A stretch of 10,975 nt of DNA from Acidobacteriota bacterium (GTDB lineage: Bacteria > Acidobacteriota > Terriglobia > Terriglobales > Acidobacteriaceae): the NCBI GenBank assembly GCA_023441255.1, contig JAEZPW010000041.1, forward strand, positions 1-10,975, written 5' to 3'. The number at the start of each line of letters is the position of its first letter. Within the stretch, counting starts at the first letter, position 1. Below, in pieces: positions 1-7,446 of this stretch. The position numbers and the translations under genes are program-made. Under the pieces are notes generated by a model. The model was not told the DNA's origin. It saw only the letters and a list, made by a program, of their open reading frames with translations, and ran no database searches.

Positions 1-543
1 CCGGTGATCGTCTCCAACACAATCTCCTACGTGATTTCACAGTCGCTGCAACCCGAGCCTATTTTTGACGCCCTCACACACCAGGACGGCCTTTACCTGC
101 CCTCGATGGAAGAGCAGCGCGAGCGGCGCATCATGCGCGTGGAAGATGCCATGCGCCCATGGCTCGGCCCAACCCTGCGCTCCTCCGACACCGTTTCGGA
201 CGCAATTCAGAAGGCGGAAGCCTCAAATGATCCGCACCTTCTCGTGTCCGATGATTTCGGATATTGGCATGATGTCACCCGCGACCAGCTTCGCGAATGG
301 GCGATTGGCGACAACGCAACGACGACTCTAGGCGCTCTTGTAGCCAAGACCCGTTTGCCTCGGCTGCATCCCGACCATGCTCTCGACTACGCACTCCGAG
401 AAATCGGCGACAATGCGCTGCTCCCGGTCGTACACCGCGCAGATCCGTCCCAGTTGGAAGGAGTCATTTCCCTGGCAGACATACTCGCCGCATACCATCG
501 GGCCGGAAAAGGGACACAACCGATGCACGAGAGCGCTCCATAA
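1..543 (+). CDS. CLC-type chloride channel/transporter, C-terminal CBS-domain part (partial)
   Basis: The reading frame is open from the first base, so the gene starts upstream of the window; 180 residues are visible before the TAA stop at 541-543. The visible part opens with a segment (PVIVSNTISYVIS) resembling the end of the last membrane helix of CLC proteins. It continues with the family's typical junction QPEPIFDALTHQDGLYLP. Two CBS-like regulatory units follow, at about residues 42-101 (starting IMRVEDAM) and 105-168 (ending EGVISLADILAAYHRA). CLC proteins are dimeric membrane chloride channels or chloride/proton antiporters, and CBS pairs commonly bind adenine nucleotides. The selectivity filter and gating glutamate lie outside the window, so channel and exchanger cannot be separated. 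The gene points towards the minus-strand operon, with stops 22 bp apart and no convincing terminator between them. It looks functionally unrelated to the operon. Confidence 0.85.
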   Translation, partial: PVIVSNTISYVISQSLQPEPIFDALTHQDGLYLPSMEEQRERRIMRVEDAMRPWLGPTLRSSDTVSDAIQKAEASNDPHLLVSDDFGYWHDVTRDQLREWAIGDNATTTLGALVAKTRLPRLHPDHALDYALREIGDNALLPVVHRADPSQLEGVISLADILAAYHRAGKGTQPMHESAP

Positions 544-565
544 ACCGTCGCCCTGAAGGCTTACC

Positions 566-1255
566 TCAAAGCTGCTTTCCGTAAATCGGAATTGCCGCAC
601 CGGTGACCTGTGCCCCATCCTCCGACGCGAGCCAGATCGCGAGTGACGCGATGCTTTCAGGCTTGATCCAATTCGAAGGATCAGCCTTCGGCATAGCTGC
701 CCGGTTGGCAGCTGTGTCGATCGTTGCAGGCAGGATCACGTTCGCCGTGATGCCGGCGTCCTTGTTCTCCAAGGCCACAGTGCGCACCAGCGATACCAAC
801 GCGGCTTTAGATGCGCTGTAAGCGCCAACTCCGGCCCCAGGCTCCTCGGCCGCCCGGCTGCCTATTGCGATCACCCGCCCGTAACCCGCAGATTGCATGT
901 GAGGCAGCACGGCGCGGAACATGTGGAAGGCGGCCGTGACGTTCAGGAACATCATGCTCTCCCATACGGCATCATCAGTCTTGTCGACTGTACGCCCGCC
1001 CGAGAATCCACCGACCAAATGGGCCAGAACGTCGATGCGGTGAAAACGCTCCAGCACCGCGTTGACGATCTTCATTGCGGACTCGGCATTTGCGATGTTC
1101 GTCGCAATCGGAACGAAGTCGGGGTGATCGAAATCCGCTGCGCTGATGGACCGCGCGATACCGGCAACGCTGGCGCCAGCGGACAGGAACGCTGTCGTTA
1201 CTGCCCGCCCCAGGCCGCCACTAGCTCCGGTAACAAGGACTACTTTGCCTTTCAT
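566..1255 (-). CDS. SDR-family oxidoreductase (classical short-chain dehydrogenase/reductase)
   Basis: This is a 229-residue NAD(P)-dependent Rossmann-fold oxidoreductase of classical SDR length (about 230-250). The cofactor glycine motif TGASGGLG lies at residues 9-16. The catalytic tetrad is complete: N105 (FLNVTAAF), S133 (AIGSRAA), Y146 and K150 (YSASK). The usual NNAG structural motif is replaced by LVGGF at about residues 80-84. I chose ATG at 1255 because AAGGAG stands 5 bp upstream and the product begins MKGKVVLVTG, the standard SDR opening. An in-frame extension to 1300 has no such site. The gene follows meaB after a 123-bp gap on the same strand, so it may be the last gene of the operon or have its own promoter. 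The substrate cannot be read from the sequence. Automatic annotation would probably call it a FabG-like 3-oxoacyl reductase, which would be too specific. Confidence 0.9.
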   Translation of the reverse strand: MKGKVVLVTGASGGLGRAVTTAFLSAGASVAGIARSISAADFDHPDFVPIATNIANAESAMKIVNAVLERFHRIDVLAHLVGGFSGGRTVDKTDDAVWESMMFLNVTAAFHMFRAVLPHMQSAGYGRVIAIGSRAAEEPGAGVGAYSASKAALVSLVRTVALENKDAGITANVILPATIDTAANRAAMPKADPSNWIKPESIASLAIWLASEDGAQVTGAAIPIYGKQL

Positions 1256-1260
1256 GCCCA

Positions 1261-1266
1261 CTCCTT
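1261..1266 (-). promoter_or_regulatory. Shine-Dalgarno site of the SDR gene
   Basis: AAGGAG on the minus strand, 5 bp before ATG at 1255. It decides this start over the longer in-frame extension to 1300. Confidence 0.75.
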
Positions 1267-1291
1267 GCGCACTTGACACAATAGAGCGCGG

Positions 1292-1307
1292 AACCGGCAA
1301 TCCGGTT
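1292..1307. repeat. Small perfect hairpin in the meaB-SDR gap
   Basis: AACCGG (1292-1297) and CCGGTT (1302-1307) form a 6-bp perfect stem with a 4-base loop. It lies about 37 bp upstream of the SDR start codon. No T-run follows on the minus strand, so it is not a clear intrinsic terminator. It could be an operator or chance. The rest of the 123-bp gap (1256-1378) shows nothing I can name. Confidence 0.35.
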
Positions 1308-1378
1308 GCGAAATTCCGGGTGATTCATTCACGGTAGCGATGTGTCGCGAGGAAATCGGTCAGCTCAGCAGTGCTCGG

Positions 1379-2488
1379 CTATTTTGATCGGTCGTTGTGC
1401 AGATCCAGCAGCAATTTCGCAGCCCGGAACGAGCTTATCCGGCCTTCCGCTACCGCTCGCTCGTACTTGGTAAAGCTGCTTTTTACGGCAGGGTCGCTGA
1501 GAAAACGCGCTTGCAGTTCCTGCTCGATCGTATCGTGCATCCACTGCCGCGCCTGCTCCTGCCGCAGTTCGTCGAACGCACCTGTTTCTTGCACTTGCCG
1601 CCGGTGTTCGAGAACGGTATCCCATATCGCGGCGACGCCATCGCCCGTCAGGCCGGAACACGTCAGTACGCGAGGCTGCCAGCCGTTCTCAGCGCGGCGG
1701 AACAGATGGAGGGCGCTGTCGTACTCGTGTTTTGCCATCTCGGCTTTTTGCTTGTTTGTGCCGTCGGCCTTGTTAATGGCGATAAGATCGCTCATCTCCA
1801 TGATGCCGCGCTTGATCCCCTGTAGTTCGTCGCCGGCGCCTGCGAGCATTAACAGAAGAAAGAAGTCGACCATGCCGGCAACGGCCGTTTCGGACTGACC
1901 GACACCGACCGTTTCGATGAGCACGTTTTTGAAACCGGCGGCTTCGCACAACAGCATCGTCTCGCGTGTGCGACGTGTAATGCCGCCCAGCGAACCGCCT
2001 GAAGGCGACGGCCGGATGAACGCAGCTTCATCGCGAGAAAGTTTCTCCATCCGTGTCTTGTCGCCGAGAATGCTGCCCTTCGATTTCTGGCTTGAGGGAT
2101 CGATCGCCAGCACGGCAACTTTCTGGTGACGGGCTTGTGTCAAGTGCAGTCCAAGCGCTTCAATGAACGTGCTCTTGCCGACGCCTGGCACGCCGGTGAT
2201 TCCGACCCTGACCGAGCCTCCCGTGTGCGGAAGGCAGTCTTCGATGATGGTCTGCGCGAGTTCAGAGTCATCCGGCCGAGTACTCTCGATAACTGTGATC
2301 GCCTGCGCCAGCACGGTACGATCGCCGTTCAAGATGCCTCGGACATACTCATCTGCCTTGAGCCGGCGCCGACGGGCATGGCGGATCCGCTCGATCTGGC
2401 GTTCAGATACTGCAGACGGTTGCTCCACACCAGCTCTTACGGCCAGCGTTCCATCCTGAGCACCGAGTTCATCTTTGTGCCGCGTCAT
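1379..2488 (-). CDS. meaB: MeaB/ArgK-family GTPase, methylmalonyl-CoA mutase chaperone
   Basis: This 369-residue G3E-type P-loop GTPase is the bacterial counterpart of human MMAA. Members gate cofactor B12 loading into methylmalonyl-CoA mutase and protect or reactivate it. Visible motifs are Walker A GVPGVGKST (residues 99-107), AIDPSS (128-133) in the Mg/switch region, the GTPase switch ETVGVGQSE (192-200) and the guanine-specificity motif NKAD (239-242). A helical C-terminal dimerisation arm follows. The family-like part starts around residue 45 (ADEYVRGILNGDR), so the first 30 or so residues are a poorly conserved extension. ATG at 2488 is the most upstream start, but no good Shine-Dalgarno precedes it. 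GTG at 2428 is a possible alternative giving 349 residues. It lies downstream of mutB on the same strand, the usual partnership. The family was once called ArgK (arginine/ornithine transport kinase), a misnomer. Confidence 0.95.
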   Translation of the reverse strand: MTRHKDELGAQDGTLAVRAGVEQPSAVSERQIERIRHARRRRLKADEYVRGILNGDRTVLAQAITVIESTRPDDSELAQTIIEDCLPHTGGSVRVGITGVPGVGKSTFIEALGLHLTQARHQKVAVLAIDPSSQKSKGSILGDKTRMEKLSRDEAAFIRPSPSGGSLGGITRRTRETMLLCEAAGFKNVLIETVGVGQSETAVAGMVDFFLLLMLAGAGDELQGIKRGIMEMSDLIAINKADGTNKQKAEMAKHEYDSALHLFRRAENGWQPRVLTCSGLTGDGVAAIWDTVLEHRRQVQETGAFDELRQEQARQWMHDTIEQELQARFLSDPAVKSSFTKYERAVAEGRISSFRAAKLLLDLHNDRSK

Positions 2489-2533
2489 CTGTGTTGCTGG
2501 TGTGGTCGACCTAGACTCTCATCAAAAACAGAT

Positions 2534-2633
2534 TCATCCTGAGCGGAGCGAAGCATCTATGCATTTCTCTCCCATCGGCAAGTTTGCCCACTCGAGCAGA
2601 ATGCACAGGTCCTTCGCCTTTGGCTCAGGATGA
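2534..2633. repeat. Long imperfect inverted repeat between mutB and meaB
   Basis: The outer arms TCATCCTGAGC (2534-2544) and GCTCAGGATGA (2623-2633) are perfect 11-bp complements. The inner arms at 2548-2564 and 2601-2617 match at 14 of 17 positions. The centre (2565-2600) holds a small GGCA/TGCC palindrome. The whole could fold into a roughly 100-base hairpin. The TCATCCTGAGCG...GAAG arm resembles a palindromic repeat I recall from Acidobacteriota and some other genomes; copy number here needs a genome search. It fills most of the 191-bp gap between mutB stop and meaB start and could affect mRNA processing or stability. No T-run follows it, so it is not a clear terminator. Confidence 0.75.
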
Positions 2634-2653
2634 CAGATCACGTGCGGTTGTGA

Positions 2654-2669
2654 GGACGGGGCTGCGCCC
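2654..2669. repeat. Palindromic repeat GGACGGGGCTGYGCCC, decayed copy
   Basis: This 16-base stretch matches 7941-7956 at 15 of 16 positions. The copy at 7940-7962 is a perfect hairpin; here the right arm has drifted (CCCGTT instead of CCCCGTCC), leaving only a 5-bp stem (ACGGG/CCCGT). It sits 10 bp downstream of the mutB stop codon. Two copies in 11 kb, both between genes, suggest a dispersed repeat family. Confidence 0.6.
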
Positions 2670-2679
2670 GTTGCGCCTT

Positions 2680-4890
2680 TTACTTACTCGCTCCGTGCGC
2701 CTTCGCCCCCGCCGGCTCAGCGGATTCCATCAGCACCTTCAAGATCTCCTGCGCTGCTTCTGGAATCACCGTTCCCGGCCCAAAGACGCCGACCGCACCG
2801 GACTCGTACAAGAAATCGTAGTCCTGTGGTGGAATAACGCCGCCGACCACGACCACGATATCTTCGCGTCCGAGTTTCTTCAGTTCCTCGATCACCTGCG
2901 GGACCAGCGTCTTATGCCCGCCCGCCAGTGTCGAAACCCCAAGCACATGGACATCGTTCTCGACCGCATGGCGCGCAACTTCCTTCGGAGTCTGGAACAG
3001 CGGTCCGATATCGACGTCGAAACCAAGGTCCGCATAGGCGGTCGAAACTACCTTCGCCCCGCGATCGTGCCCGTCCTGTCCCATCTTGGCTACCAGAATG
3101 CGCGGGCGCCGGCCTTCAACTTTCGCGAACTCGTCCGCCATCTGCCGCGCCTTCTGGAACTCCGGATCGGCCTTGCTCTCCGCGGAATAGACGCCTGAGA
3201 TCGACCGGATCACTGCGTGATACCTCCCGTAGACCTTCTCCATCGCCTGCGTGATCTCGCCCAGCGTAGCGCGATCACGTGCCGCTGTCACGGCCAGAGC
3301 GAGCAGGTTGCCATCGCCCCTCTCGGCGCACCTGGTAATGGCCGTGAGCGACTCTTGTACCTTGCTATTGTCACGTTCGCGCTTGAGTTGTTCAAGGCGC
3401 CTCAACTGTGCTTCGCGAACCGCTGCGTTATCCACCTCGAGCACTTCGAGCGGCGGCTCTTTCTCCAGCTTGTAGGCATTCACGCCCACGATCGTGTCCA
3501 GCCCGGCATCGATGCGGGCCTGCTTGCGGGCGGCCGCTTCCTCGATGCGCATCTTGGGCAGGCCGCTCTCGATCGCCTTCACCATGCCGCCCATCTGCTC
3601 CACTTCCTGGATCAGATCCCATGCGCGGTGCATGAGGTTGTGGGTCAGGTACTCGACATAATACGACCCGGCCCAGGGATCGACGACCCGGCATATCTCC
3701 GTTTCCTGCTGGATGTAGATCTGCGTGTTCCGGGCAATTCGCGCCGAGAAGTCGGTCGGCAGCGCGATAGCTTCGTCCAGCGCGTTCGTGTGCAGCGACT
3801 GCGTGTGCCCCATCGCAGCAGCCATCGCTTCCACGCACGTGCGCACGACGTTGTTGAACGGATCTTGCGCCGTGAGGCTCCAGCCGGAGGTTTGCGAGTG
3901 CGTACGCAGCGCCATAGACTTCGGGTTCTTCGGATTGAACTGCTTCACGAGCTTCGCCCAGAGCACGCGTGCGGCGCGCATCTTGGCGATCTCCATGAAG
4001 TGGTTCATGCCGATGTCCCAGAAGAACGAGATGCGCGGCGCAAACTCATCTACGCTCAACCCGGCATTCTGTCCGCAGCGCAGGTACTCGACCCCATCTG
4101 CCAGCGTGTAGGCCATCTCGATATCAGCCGTGGCGCCGGCTTCCTGCATGTGATATCCGCTCACGCTGATGCAGTTGAATTTCGGCATATTCTTCGAGCA
4201 GTACGCGAAGATGTCGCCGATGATGCGCATGGAGGCCGCCGGCGGAAAGATGTACGTGTTGCGCACCATGAACTCTTTCAGAATATCGTTCTGAATGGTG
4301 CCGCTCAGCTTGTCCGGCCCGACTCCCTGCTCTTCCGCTGCCACGATGTAAAACGCCATGATCGGCAACACAGCCCCGTTCATGGTCATCGACACCGACA
4401 TCTGGTCCAGCGGAATCTGGTCGAACAGGACTTTCATATCCAGGATCGAGTCGATGGCCACGCCCGCCTTGCCGACGTCACCTACGACGCGTTCGTGATC
4501 AGAGTCGTATCCACGATGCGTGGCCAGATCGAATGCGACCGAAAGGCCCTTCTGCCCCGCCGCAAGGTTGCGACGATAAAACGCGTTCGACTCTTCCGCC
4601 GTTGAATAACCCGCATACTGGCGAATCGTCCACGGCTGTATGGCGTACATCGTTGAATACGGCCCGCGCAGATACGGCGCAATGCCCGCCGCGTACTGCA
4701 GGTGTTCCATCCCCTCGAGCACTTCGCGCGTGTAGGAGCGCCGCACAGGAATGTGCTCGGCGGTCAACCACTCGCTTTCGGGTGCCCCAGTCGTGGCTGC
4801 TCCACCCTTGTCGCGCGGCGACAGGCTGGGATTCTGAGTGCCACTATTCGCCATAGACTTGAATTCGATGTTCTTGAAATCCGGCCGCAT
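2680..4890 (-). CDS. mutB: Methylmalonyl-CoA mutase, large catalytic subunit MutB
   Basis: This adenosylcobalamin-dependent enzyme interconverts succinyl-CoA and (R)-methylmalonyl-CoA in the cytoplasm as a MutA-MutB heterodimer. At 736 residues it is full length (Propionibacterium MutB is about 728). The N-terminal TIM barrel (about 45-560) keeps Y92 (IRQYAG), R210 (VRNTYIFPP) and H247 (SGYHMQEAGA). These match the active-site Y89, R207 and H244 of the P. shermanii enzyme with a constant offset of +3. The C-terminal B12-binding domain (about 595-722) has DGHDRG at 606-611, with H608 as the cobalt ligand of base-off binding, plus GVSTLAGGH and VVGGVIPPQD. ATG at 4890 has GAGGG 6 bp upstream, and its product MRPDFKNIEF is the usual opening. 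It starts 1 bp after the mutA stop, so translation is probably coupled. Residues about 20-37 are encoded by a repeat also found upstream of mutA, an in-frame insertion into a variable linker. Confidence 0.98.
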   Translation of the reverse strand: MRPDFKNIEFKSMANSGTQNPSLSPRDKGGAATTGAPESEWLTAEHIPVRRSYTREVLEGMEHLQYAAGIAPYLRGPYSTMYAIQPWTIRQYAGYSTAEESNAFYRRNLAAGQKGLSVAFDLATHRGYDSDHERVVGDVGKAGVAIDSILDMKVLFDQIPLDQMSVSMTMNGAVLPIMAFYIVAAEEQGVGPDKLSGTIQNDILKEFMVRNTYIFPPAASMRIIGDIFAYCSKNMPKFNCISVSGYHMQEAGATADIEMAYTLADGVEYLRCGQNAGLSVDEFAPRISFFWDIGMNHFMEIAKMRAARVLWAKLVKQFNPKNPKSMALRTHSQTSGWSLTAQDPFNNVVRTCVEAMAAAMGHTQSLHTNALDEAIALPTDFSARIARNTQIYIQQETEICRVVDPWAGSYYVEYLTHNLMHRAWDLIQEVEQMGGMVKAIESGLPKMRIEEAAARKQARIDAGLDTIVGVNAYKLEKEPPLEVLEVDNAAVREAQLRRLEQLKRERDNSKVQESLTAITRCAERGDGNLLALAVTAARDRATLGEITQAMEKVYGRYHAVIRSISGVYSAESKADPEFQKARQMADEFAKVEGRRPRILVAKMGQDGHDRGAKVVSTAYADLGFDVDIGPLFQTPKEVARHAVENDVHVLGVSTLAGGHKTLVPQVIEELKKLGREDIVVVVGGVIPPQDYDFLYESGAVGVFGPGTVIPEAAQEILKVLMESAEPAGAKAHGASK
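4780..4830. repeat. Dispersed palindromic repeat embedded in mutB (copy 1)
   Basis: The core 4802-4830 matches 6822-6850 at 26 of 29 positions (both begin CCACCCTTGTCGCGC and end TGGG). Both copies are also preceded by GGGTGCCCCA, but here an extra 12 bases separate that element from the core. This copy lies inside mutB and is read in the same frame as the RDKGGA peptide that copy 2 would give. It covers codons of about residues 21-37. Confidence 0.7.
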
Positions 4891-4891
4891 G

Positions 4892-6793
4892 TCAGTCCCT
4901 CACTCCCGTCTTGTCCTGCCAGGTCTTGAAAACTTCGACGGCGTTGCTCTTCACGTGGACGAAGTCGGCCACTCCGTCCTGTTGCAGTTTCTCGATCATG
5001 TCTTTTGGGTATCCTGCGACGATGACTGGCCAAGCCTTGCCGCGGTCGCGCAGCTTACGGACGAGCGGACCGGCAAGTTCCGGGTATTCCGCATCCGAGC
5101 TGCACAGTACGACAATGTCGGCATCGGCCTGCTCGCACGCGTGCAGAGCATCCTCAATATTTGGTGCGTTCGCCTCAACGATGTCGAAACCGCCACAGCC
5201 GAAGAAGTTCGCACAGAACGCCGAGCGCGCTTTTCGCATCTTGAGGTCGCCCATTTCGAGCATGAGCACGCGAGAGGTCCTGTTGCCTGCCACTGCGTGT
5301 CTTTCCATCCGGAGACGAACGTTCTCAAACACCTCTGAGCCGCGATAAGGCCGAATGGGCTCCACTCTGATCGCTGCTTCCAGGCTTGGCGCCTGTGCGG
5401 TCGCCAGCAGCCGCTCAATCTGCGGCAATACGCGCTCTTTTGTATTCGGGAACTGATTCGTCCCCAGCAGGTTCTGGCGTCTTGCTGCGATTGCCGCGTC
5501 CTTGGCTGCGCGCGACTTCTCAATGCCCGCCTGTATCCAGCCATCCTGCAGGCATTTCACGAATCCGCCACAGCCCTCTATCTGCTGCATCAGTTTCCAG
5601 GCTTCGGTCGCCAGCGAGTACGTGAGCGTTTCAATGTAGTACGAACCGGCGGCCGGATCGGCAACGCGGTCGAGGTACGCTTCCTTCTTCAGAACTATCT
5701 GCGTATTGCGGGCCAGCCGCCGGCTGATTTCGCTCCCCGACTTATAGCAGTGGTCGAACGCACCCACCGTGACGGAGTCCGAGCCGCCCACCGCAGCCGC
5801 CATCGCTTCTGTGGTGCCGCGAAGCATGTTGACATAAGGGTCATATACCGTCGCGTTCCAATTCGCGGCGCGCGCATGAATCGCCGGCCGGGCGCCAACC
5901 ACGCCGAAAGCCGAAACCATTTCTGCCCACAGCGTCCGAATAGCGCGCAGCTTTGCAATCTCGAAGAAGTAATTCGAGCCAACAGCGAAGTCGAAGAACA
6001 GAGCGTTGGCCACCTTGTCCGCACCGACGCCACGCTCCGTCAGCTCTGAAAGATACTCGGCCACTTGCGCCAATGCATAACCGAGTTCCTGGACGGACGA
6101 ACTTCCCGCCTCGTGGAACTGCCAGGCGCGTACGGCGAGGACTTTGAACGATGGCGTCATTTTGCGCGCCCTGTTCACCAGTTCCGCTGCCTGGTCGAAC
6201 ATCGCCGCTTTGCTGATCACGCTGGCACCGGTCAACGCAAGATCACCAAGAGGGTCGAAGGTGAGTGAACCCGTCAGGTGCTGTGCCCGGGCGCCGAGCG
6301 CCTTCACCAGAGCGTCGTAGACCTCGATTGCTCGAGAACCCGCGCGAAAGTGAACCGGGACGGATTCAATCGGGATCCGGCTGAGCAGAACGCTCATCTC
6401 TTTCGCGCCACACGCGCATGCGCCGGGCAGATCCTCCGTGCCGCATTCGATAACGAAACACAGCTCTTCCGCGCCTGCCTCCAGGGCCTTGCGCGCGATG
6501 TCGTTAGCTTTTGCCGCGTCGGGCTCGTCGATCTCTTCGCGGATGGCCCAGTCGTTCGCGTTCTTTGCCGGATCAGGCATGCCCGACAAGGTTGCGGCGT
6601 CCAGCTCTTGCTGCAAACCATCCAGATCTTCGGCGCGATAGTACGGCTTAACAGTCACGCCGTCTTCCGTGTGCCACAACAGCTTCCTGCCGTAGTCCGC
6701 GCCCTTCAGATCCTTCTTTATTACTTCTTCCCACTGCTCGGTCGAGACCGGCGGAAAGGTTTCCAATAGACTCAGCTTCTTCGCCTCACTCAT
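4892..6793 (-). CDS. mutA: Methylmalonyl-CoA mutase, small non-catalytic subunit MutA
   Basis: This 633-residue structural partner of MutB has the family's usual length (about 620-640). It has the barrel-plus-B12-fold architecture of MutB. Its last 126 residues (508-633) resemble a cobalamin-binding domain, but the DxHxxG motif is absent: the loop reads GDLKMRKAR at 515-523, with no histidine ligand. This degenerate state is what separates MutA from MutB. ATG at 6793 is preceded by GAGGA about 5 bp upstream, and its product MSEAKKLSLLETFPP looks like a genuine MutA start. The frame stays open to 7033, but that extension crosses a dispersed repeat and overlaps the epimerase gene out of frame, so it is rejected. 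The gene lies 70 bp after the epimerase and 1 bp before mutB. Confidence 0.96.
   Translation of the reverse strand: MSEAKKLSLLETFPPVSTEQWEEVIKKDLKGADYGRKLLWHTEDGVTVKPYYRAEDLDGLQQELDAATLSGMPDPAKNANDWAIREEIDEPDAAKANDIARKALEAGAEELCFVIECGTEDLPGACACGAKEMSVLLSRIPIESVPVHFRAGSRAIEVYDALVKALGARAQHLTGSLTFDPLGDLALTGASVISKAAMFDQAAELVNRARKMTPSFKVLAVRAWQFHEAGSSSVQELGYALAQVAEYLSELTERGVGADKVANALFFDFAVGSNYFFEIAKLRAIRTLWAEMVSAFGVVGARPAIHARAANWNATVYDPYVNMLRGTTEAMAAAVGGSDSVTVGAFDHCYKSGSEISRRLARNTQIVLKKEAYLDRVADPAAGSYYIETLTYSLATEAWKLMQQIEGCGGFVKCLQDGWIQAGIEKSRAAKDAAIAARRQNLLGTNQFPNTKERVLPQIERLLATAQAPSLEAAIRVEPIRPYRGSEVFENVRLRMERHAVAGNRTSRVLMLEMGDLKMRKARSAFCANFFGCGGFDIVEANAPNIEDALHACEQADADIVVLCSSDAEYPELAGPLVRKLRDRGKAWPVIVAGYPKDMIEKLQQDGVADFVHVKSNAVEVFKTWQDKTGVRD
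4897..4901 (-). promoter_or_regulatory. Shine-Dalgarno site of mutB inside the end of mutA
   Basis: GAGGG on the minus strand, 6 bp before the mutB ATG and inside the last codons of mutA. This supports both the mutB start and translational coupling of the two subunits, which are needed in equal amounts. Confidence 0.65.
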
Positions 6794-6816
6794 CGCTTCC
6801 TCACGTAACGCCGTGG

Positions 6817-6850
6817 GTGCCCCACCCTTGTCGCGCAGCAACAGGGTGGG
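6817..6850. repeat. Dispersed palindromic repeat in the mce-mutA gap (copy 2)
   Basis: CCCACCC (6821-6827) pairs with GGGTGGG (6844-6850), and TGT/ACA extends the stem after a one-base bulge. The element fills about half of the 70-bp gap between the epimerase stop and the mutA start. It is the intergenic twin of the copy inside mutB. No T-run follows, so it is not a clear terminator. Confidence 0.75.
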
Positions 6851-6863
6851 TCTGCAATACCAC

Positions 6864-7355
6864 TTACCGCGCCTGCGGGTCTTCAACCACTTCCAGCAGG
6901 ATCCCGAAAGGCACGTCTTCACGCGATTTTGGGTGCACGAAGAACACTGTCGTTCCACGCGAACCTTTTCGCGGCGCCTTATCGATGATTCGGAAGCCCG
7001 CTTTCTGCATGTATTCGAACGCTGCCTGCGCACTCTTCACGCGAAATCCAACGTGCGCGATGTAATTACGCCCGCCCTGTTTCTCCAAACCTTTGGCAAC
7101 CGGCGATTCCGGCGTGAGTGGCTCAAGCAACTGGATCAGATTCGGTCCTTCACCGATCTGCAGCAGCGCTTCGCGAACCTGATCGCCGCCGTAGACTTCC
7201 TCACGATGTACTTCGCGAAATCCCAGCATCTCGTACATCTTCACCTGCTGGTCCAGTTCGCCCTGCCGCACTGCAATCGCCACATGGTCGACGAACTGAA
7301 ATCCCGGCACCTGCAGCAACTCTTTATCGAATGCTTTCGTAGCAGTCTGTTCCAT
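6864..7355 (-). CDS. mce: Methylmalonyl-CoA epimerase
   Basis: This vicinal-oxygen-chelate (glyoxalase/dioxygenase fold) metalloenzyme interconverts (R)- and (S)-methylmalonyl-CoA, linking the mutase to the carboxyltransferase. It has 163 residues, slightly longer than the usual 135-150 because of an N-terminal tail of about 20 residues. Expected metal ligands are all present: H24 (VDHVAIAV), Q75 (NLIQLLEPL), H101 (YIAHVGFRV) and E155 (ILLEVVE). The motifs HPKS and GILLE near the end are typical. I chose ATG at 7355, preceded by a purine-rich GAGAGAGAG. The in-frame TTG at 7394 would extend the protein into a palindrome and is less likely. It sits between the 1.3S-like gene (91-bp gap) and mutA (70-bp gap). 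Confidence 0.93.
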   Translation of the reverse strand: MEQTATKAFDKELLQVPGFQFVDHVAIAVRQGELDQQVKMYEMLGFREVHREEVYGGDQVREALLQIGEGPNLIQLLEPLTPESPVAKGLEKQGGRNYIAHVGFRVKSAQAAFEYMQKAGFRIIDKAPRKGSRGTTVFFVHPKSREDVPFGILLEVVEDPQAR

Positions 7356-7379
7356 CTCTCTCTCGCACGCCTTGTATAC

Positions 7380-7416
7380 GGCTGTGCATGGCAATTAGGG
7401 GGCGCCATGCACAGCC
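7380..7416. repeat. Perfect 13-bp inverted repeat between the biotin carrier and mce
   Basis: GGCTGTGCATGGC (7380-7392) and GCCATGCACAGCC (7404-7416) are exact complements with an 11-base loop. The hairpin lies in the 91-bp gap 25 bp upstream of the mce start. Without a T-run on either side it does not look like an intrinsic terminator. It may be another dispersed repeat, an mRNA-processing signal or a regulator binding site. Confidence 0.8.
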
Positions 7417-7446
7417 TGTCCGATCAGGAGGCGTCCTACATCGGAT

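Noticed and set aside
544..565. Bidirectional terminator between the convergent CLC and SDR genes
   Set aside because: The 22 bp contain no stem-loop or T-run worth reporting.
1272..1277. TTGACA on the plus strand as a -35 box
   Set aside because: No convincing -10 box follows at 16-18 bp and there is no plus-strand gene downstream for it to serve.
3217..4605. Long plus-strand open frame opposite mutB (462 codons)
   Set aside because: The minus strand encodes an unambiguous, conserved MutB here. The plus-strand product is rich in His, Arg and Asp with no recognisable domain, a typical antisense shadow in GC-rich DNA.
6794..7033. An 80-residue N-terminal extension of MutA
   Set aside because: It overlaps the epimerase gene out of frame and reads through a dispersed repeat. 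A good Shine-Dalgarno and a MutA-like opening are found at 6793.
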